Below are positions 6,461-9,295 of a DNA stretch of 9,295 nt, piece after piece. Position 1 is the first letter of the stretch. The number at the start of each line of letters is the position of its first letter. The notes under the pieces were generated by a model that saw nothing but the letters and a program-made list of their open reading frames with translations, searched no databases and was not told the origin of the DNA. Both the position numbers and the translations under genes were made by a program. Origin of the DNA: Pseudomonadota bacterium. Its GTDB lineage: Bacteria; Pseudomonadota; Gammaproteobacteria; Burkholderiales; Burkholderiaceae_B. The stretch covers positions 1-9,295 of the forward strand of contig JAFAGQ010000093.1 in NCBI GenBank assembly GCA_023422555.1. Direction: 5' to 3'.

Positions 6461-7357
6461 TTAACGCAATACACCTTTATAGGCAGTCAATGGCCGCGGC
6501 AGTCGTTTATGACCCAGAAGTGACAGCATTTCACGCTCTATGGTTCTGCGCATGGCAAGCAGCGGCAAGGCGTTGGGCGTTGGTCCGAAAGGGTCTTCAA
6601 GCTGGTGACCAAGTGCATCCAGCCCAAAGAACGTGTAGGCGATCAGCAGAACCGGCAAGAGTGTCCACCAGCCTAATGAGCCGGCCAGCGCGAATGGCAG
6701 GGTGAAGCAGAAAATCATCGCCGTCCGATGGAGCAGCAAAGAGTAGGAGAACGGCACAGGTGTAAACAGAATGCGTTCACAACCGCCCTGCGTATGAGAC
6801 AGTGCATTAAGCTGGGTTTCCAGCACAGAATAATGAATAGGTTCAATTTTTCTTTCGTGCATCAATTGCAGACAGTATTGTCCCAGCTGATGCAATACGG
6901 CATCGGTGGGATTGGGACCGTGCGCAGCATCGCGAAGGTCGCACCAGCGACGGATGGCAGCGAGTTCGTCCGTCCTGCGAAGCCGGGCTGTCAGACCGGC
7001 AGTGAAACCGCAGATGTGCTGAAGCATATAACGTCTGTCATTTTCCGGGAGAGATGCAGCCTGACGCGCGAAACAGCGGCACGCAATAATCAGATCGCCC
7101 CACAATTTTCGGGCTTCCCACCAGCGCGCATAACAGGTGTTATTGCGAAAGCTCATGAAAACAGACAAGGCAATACCAATGAGCGTAAACGGGATCGCAT
7201 TGATTCGCGCAAAGATACCAGGGTGATGCTCAACGGCAAGAATGGCGACCACACATACGAGCGCAATGGTCGCCAGCAACCCGGCGATCTTTGGCAGCAT
7301 TGAGCTGTTGACGGTCAGCAGGATATCTTTGACTGTCGGTTTTGAGCGTACGATCAT
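6461..7357 (-). CDS. Bestrophin-family (UPF0187/YneE-like) membrane channel protein
   Basis: A 298-residue integral membrane protein of the bestrophin family, full length for the bacterial branch. The pore-helix signature is clear: INAIPFTLIGIALSVF (52-67), then SFRNN and CYARWWEARKLWGDLI (75-90). The later conserved block FGLDALGHQLEDPFG (244-258) is also intact. Hydrophobic segments fall at about 22-42, 54-70, 213-228 and 231-246. Animal bestrophins are pentameric calcium-gated chloride channels; bacterial homologues form similar pentamers and at least one passes cations, so ion selectivity is not predictable here. The ATG has GGA (7364-7366) at 6 nt. It is divergent from the YdeP-type oxidoreductase gene, sharing a control region of about 150 bp. 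Confidence 0.92.
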   Translation of the reverse strand: MIVRSKPTVKDILLTVNSSMLPKIAGLLATIALVCVVAILAVEHHPGIFARINAIPFTLIGIALSVFMSFRNNTCYARWWEARKLWGDLIIACRCFARQAASLPENDRRYMLQHICGFTAGLTARLRRTDELAAIRRWCDLRDAAHGPNPTDAVLHQLGQYCLQLMHERKIEPIHYSVLETQLNALSHTQGGCERILFTPVPFSYSLLLHRTAMIFCFTLPFALAGSLGWWTLLPVLLIAYTFFGLDALGHQLEDPFGPTPNALPLLAMRRTIEREMLSLLGHKRLPRPLTAYKGVLR

Positions 7358-7433
7358 ACGAATTCCATCGTGTCTATTGCATTCTTAATCCGGTTTCCGG
7401 GAGGGTGCGGGGAGAACGGAAACGCAGAAATTA

Positions 7434-7439
7434 TATAAT
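7434..7439. promoter_or_regulatory. AT-rich TATAAT element in the divergent bestrophin/YdeP control region
   Basis: TTATATAATAA (7431-7441) contains TATAAT on the plus strand and -10-like sequence on the minus strand. No good -35 box is seen for the plus direction; for the minus direction TTGCTG lies 15 bp upstream. Next to it is GGGTTTACCC (7442-7451), a near-palindrome. Assignment to either gene is uncertain. Confidence 0.35.
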
Positions 7440-7476
7440 AAGGGTTTACCCAGCAATATTTGCGCTCCCAATTTTT

Positions 7477-7494
7477 ATTGTTGTCAGCAACAAT
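7477..7494. repeat. Inverted repeat just upstream of the YdeP-type ribosome binding site
   Basis: ATTGTTG-TCAG-CAACAAT, perfect 7-bp arms and a 4-bp loop, ending 2 bp before the AGGA ribosome site at 7497-7500. As RNA it could fold into a hairpin next to the ribosome site; as DNA it could be an operator. Confidence 0.45.
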
Positions 7495-7506
7495 TCAGGA
7501 ATGAAG

Positions 7507-9295
7507 ATGTCCACAACCAAACGCGAAGTACCCGGTATCCGACCTTATGATGCGCCGGCGGGTGGCTGGGGTGCGCTTAAGGCAACAGCGGTGGCCATTC
7601 AAACGCAAATGGATGTACTGGAAGCGCCTGTCACTCTGATGCGCACCAATCAGCCGGCGGGCTTCGATTGTCCGGGCTGCGCCTGGCCCGACAAGGATCA
7701 TCGCTCAACATTCCAGTTTTGTGAAAATGGCGCCAAGGCGGTTACCTGGGAAGCGACGAAAAAGCGGGTGACTGCGGAATTTCTCGCACAGAATACTGTC
7801 ACGTCATTGCTGGAGAAAAGCGATTATGAACTGGAGAATTACGGCCGGCTGACCGAACCGCTGGTCTACGATCGCGATACAGACACCTTGCGCCCCATAA
7901 CCTGGGAAGCGGCGTTTGAACGCATAGGCACGGTGCTGCGTGGCTTGTCACCCAATCAGGTGGAATTTTATACCTCTGGTCGCGCCTCCAATGAGGCAGC
8001 TTATCTCTTTCAGCTCTTTGCCCGTGAGTATGGTACGAATAATTTCCCCGACTGCTCAAATATGTGCCATGAAGCAACCAGCGTGGGGTTGCCGCGTTCT
8101 ATCGGCGTTGGCAAAGGAACCGTATCGCTGGACGATTTTGACGAAGCGGAACTGATCATTTCCATCGGGCATAATCCGGGCACAAATCACCCGCGGATGA
8201 TGGGAACGCTGCATGAAGTGTCGCGACGGGGCGTGCCCATTATTGTTCTGAATCCGCTCAAGGAAAGGGCACTGGAGCGCTTTACAGATCCGCAGAACGT
8301 GGTCGAGATGGCAACGTACAGCTCCACGAAAATTGCGTCTTCGTATTTTCAGGTGAAATCCGGTGGAGATACGGCGGCGCTCAAAGGCATCATGAAAGCG
8401 CTTCTGGCACTGGATGAGTCAGGAGAGAATGCCATTGATCATGAATTCATTGCCGAGCACACCCTTGGGTTTGAGGAACTCGCGCAGGATTTACGTGACA
8501 CGCCCTGGGAGACTATAGAGAAACAGAGTGGTCTGCCCCGCGCCGATATGGAGCAGGTGGCAGTGGCGTATGCCAAATCACGTGCAACCATTGTCTGCTA
8601 CGGCATGGGAATTACCCAGCACAACCAGGGCACTGCCAATGTTCGCCTGATTGCCGATCTGCTGCTGTTGCGCGGTAACTTCGGCAAACCGGGAGCGGGA
8701 ATTTGTCCACTGCGCGGCCACTCGAATGTGCAGGGCAATCGCACTGTCGGCATTACCGAAAAACCTTCCGCACAGTTTCTGCAAAAGCTCGAAGAGGTTT
8801 TTGGGTTCATACCGCCCAAAGAACACGGACATGATTCAGTAGCCGCCATGCAGGCCATGATCGACGGGCGTTCGAAAGCGCTGATCTGCCTGGGCGGCAA
8901 TTTTGCCGTGGCCATGCCCGAACCTGAGCGCTCGTTCCAGGCCATGAAGCAGCTGGATCTGAGCGTACACGTTGGCACAAAACTGAACCGGTCTCATCTG
9001 CTGGTGGCTAAAGAAACGTTTGTCCTGCCTTGCCTGGGCCGCACGGAATTGGATGTTCAGAATGGTGAGCGCCAATCAGTGACGGTAGAGGATTCCATGT
9101 CCATGGTGCATGCCTCGTCCGGAAAGCTTAAACCTGCCTCTCCAATGTTGAAATCTGAACCGGTAATCGTGGCGGGTATGGCTGTGGCTACCTTGCCGCA
9201 AACGCGCGTGCCATGGATGAAACTGGTTGGCAACTATGATGACATTCGTGATCTGATTGAAAGAACACTTCCTGGTTTCGACAATTACAATGAGC
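7507..9295 (+). CDS. ydeP: FdhF/YdeP-family molybdopterin oxidoreductase (3' end beyond window)
   Basis: About 596 codons are present with no stop before the edge; the family is about 760 residues, so roughly the last fifth is missing. It belongs to the molybdopterin oxidoreductases related to formate dehydrogenase alpha subunits and matches E. coli YdeP closely. Visible elements: N-terminal GGWGALKA, iron-sulfur motif FDCPGCAWPD (Cys55, Cys58) and FCENGAKAV (Cys72), VEFYTSGRASNEAAY, DCSNMCHEATSVGL with Cys187 at the position of the formate-dehydrogenase selenocysteine/cysteine ligand, IGHNPGTNHPRMM, CYGMGITQH, GICPLRGHSNVQGNR and TKLNRSHLL. No twin-arginine signal is seen, so it is cytoplasmic. 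The true substrate is unknown; E. coli YdeP is linked to acid resistance. ATG 7507 is chosen over ATG 7501 because AGGA (7497-7500) then sits at 6 nt rather than touching the start codon. Confidence 0.95.
   Translation, partial: MSTTKREVPGIRPYDAPAGGWGALKATAVAIQTQMDVLEAPVTLMRTNQPAGFDCPGCAWPDKDHRSTFQFCENGAKAVTWEATKKRVTAEFLAQNTVTSLLEKSDYELENYGRLTEPLVYDRDTDTLRPITWEAAFERIGTVLRGLSPNQVEFYTSGRASNEAAYLFQLFAREYGTNNFPDCSNMCHEATSVGLPRSIGVGKGTVSLDDFDEAELIISIGHNPGTNHPRMMGTLHEVSRRGVPIIVLNPLKERALERFTDPQNVVEMATYSSTKIASSYFQVKSGGDTAALKGIMKALLALDESGENAIDHEFIAEHTLGFEELAQDLRDTPWETIEKQSGLPRADMEQVAVAYAKSRATIVCYGMGITQHNQGTANVRLIADLLLLRGNFGKPGAGICPLRGHSNVQGNRTVGITEKPSAQFLQKLEEVFGFIPPKEHGHDSVAAMQAMIDGRSKALICLGGNFAVAMPEPERSFQAMKQLDLSVHVGTKLNRSHLLVAKETFVLPCLGRTELDVQNGERQSVTVEDSMSMVHASSGKLKPASPMLKSEPVIVAGMAVATLPQTRVPWMKLVGNYDDIRDLIERTLPGFDNYNE

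Noticed and set aside
6728..7303. 191-residue plus-strand open frame
   Set aside because: Antisense to the bestrophin gene; highly polar with no domain signature.
1..9295. Mobile elements, CRISPR, tRNA or rRNA genes, defence genes
   Set aside because: Searched by eye on both strands; no transposase, integrase, terminal repeats, spaced repeats or tRNA arms found.

Overview
The window comes from a bacterial chromosome, most likely a betaproteobacterium of the order Burkholderiales (Alcaligenaceae-like, for example the Advenella/Bordetella neighbourhood). This rests on the long-tailed 87-residue IF-1 lying outside a ribosomal operon, the SHS-type carboxylate transporter paired with an amidohydrolase, the moderate base composition and tightly packed metabolic genes. 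The taxon is an inference; no rRNA or other marker is present. I see no tRNA or rRNA gene, CRISPR array, insertion sequence, phage gene or plasmid function.

Layout. Minus strand, 22-3700: a stand-alone infA (22-285), a gene-free leader (286-747), a major facilitator transporter (748-1971), a TIM-barrel amidohydrolase of the pyrone-dicarboxylate hydrolase type (2063-2926), and an uncharacterised membrane-anchored protein with a Gly/Met-rich tail (3017-3700). Amidohydrolase and transporter look like one two-gene catabolic operon, transcribed toward infA from a promoter near 2965-2993 whose -35 box is covered by a perfect inverted repeat. A divergent intergenic region follows. On the plus strand (3879-5018) is a fold-type III PLP enzyme of the D-threonine aldolase / D-serine dehydratase family. 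It converges, with only 14 bp between, on a second MFS transporter on the minus strand (5033-6289). A bestrophin-type channel gene (6461-7357, minus) and a YdeP-type molybdopterin oxidoreductase gene (7507 to beyond the right edge, plus) are divergently arranged around a roughly 150-bp control region.

How the genes may work together. The transporter and amidohydrolase probably import and hydrolyse an organic acid, possibly a lactone from aromatic breakdown. The PLP enzyme probably removes a D-beta-hydroxy amino acid; its HxC metal site points to a dehydratase rather than an aldolase. YdeP homologues are linked to acid resistance in E. coli and bestrophins are anion channels, so a stress or ion-balance link is possible but unproven. 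No transcription regulator is encoded here, although several intergenic palindromes sit where operators would.

Overall this is mostly ordinary core and metabolic chromosome. I find no clear new system. The least explained item is the Gly/Met-tailed membrane protein at 3017-3700; the most testable regulatory signals are the inverted repeats at 2988-3005, 666-682, 6387-6398 and 7477-7494.
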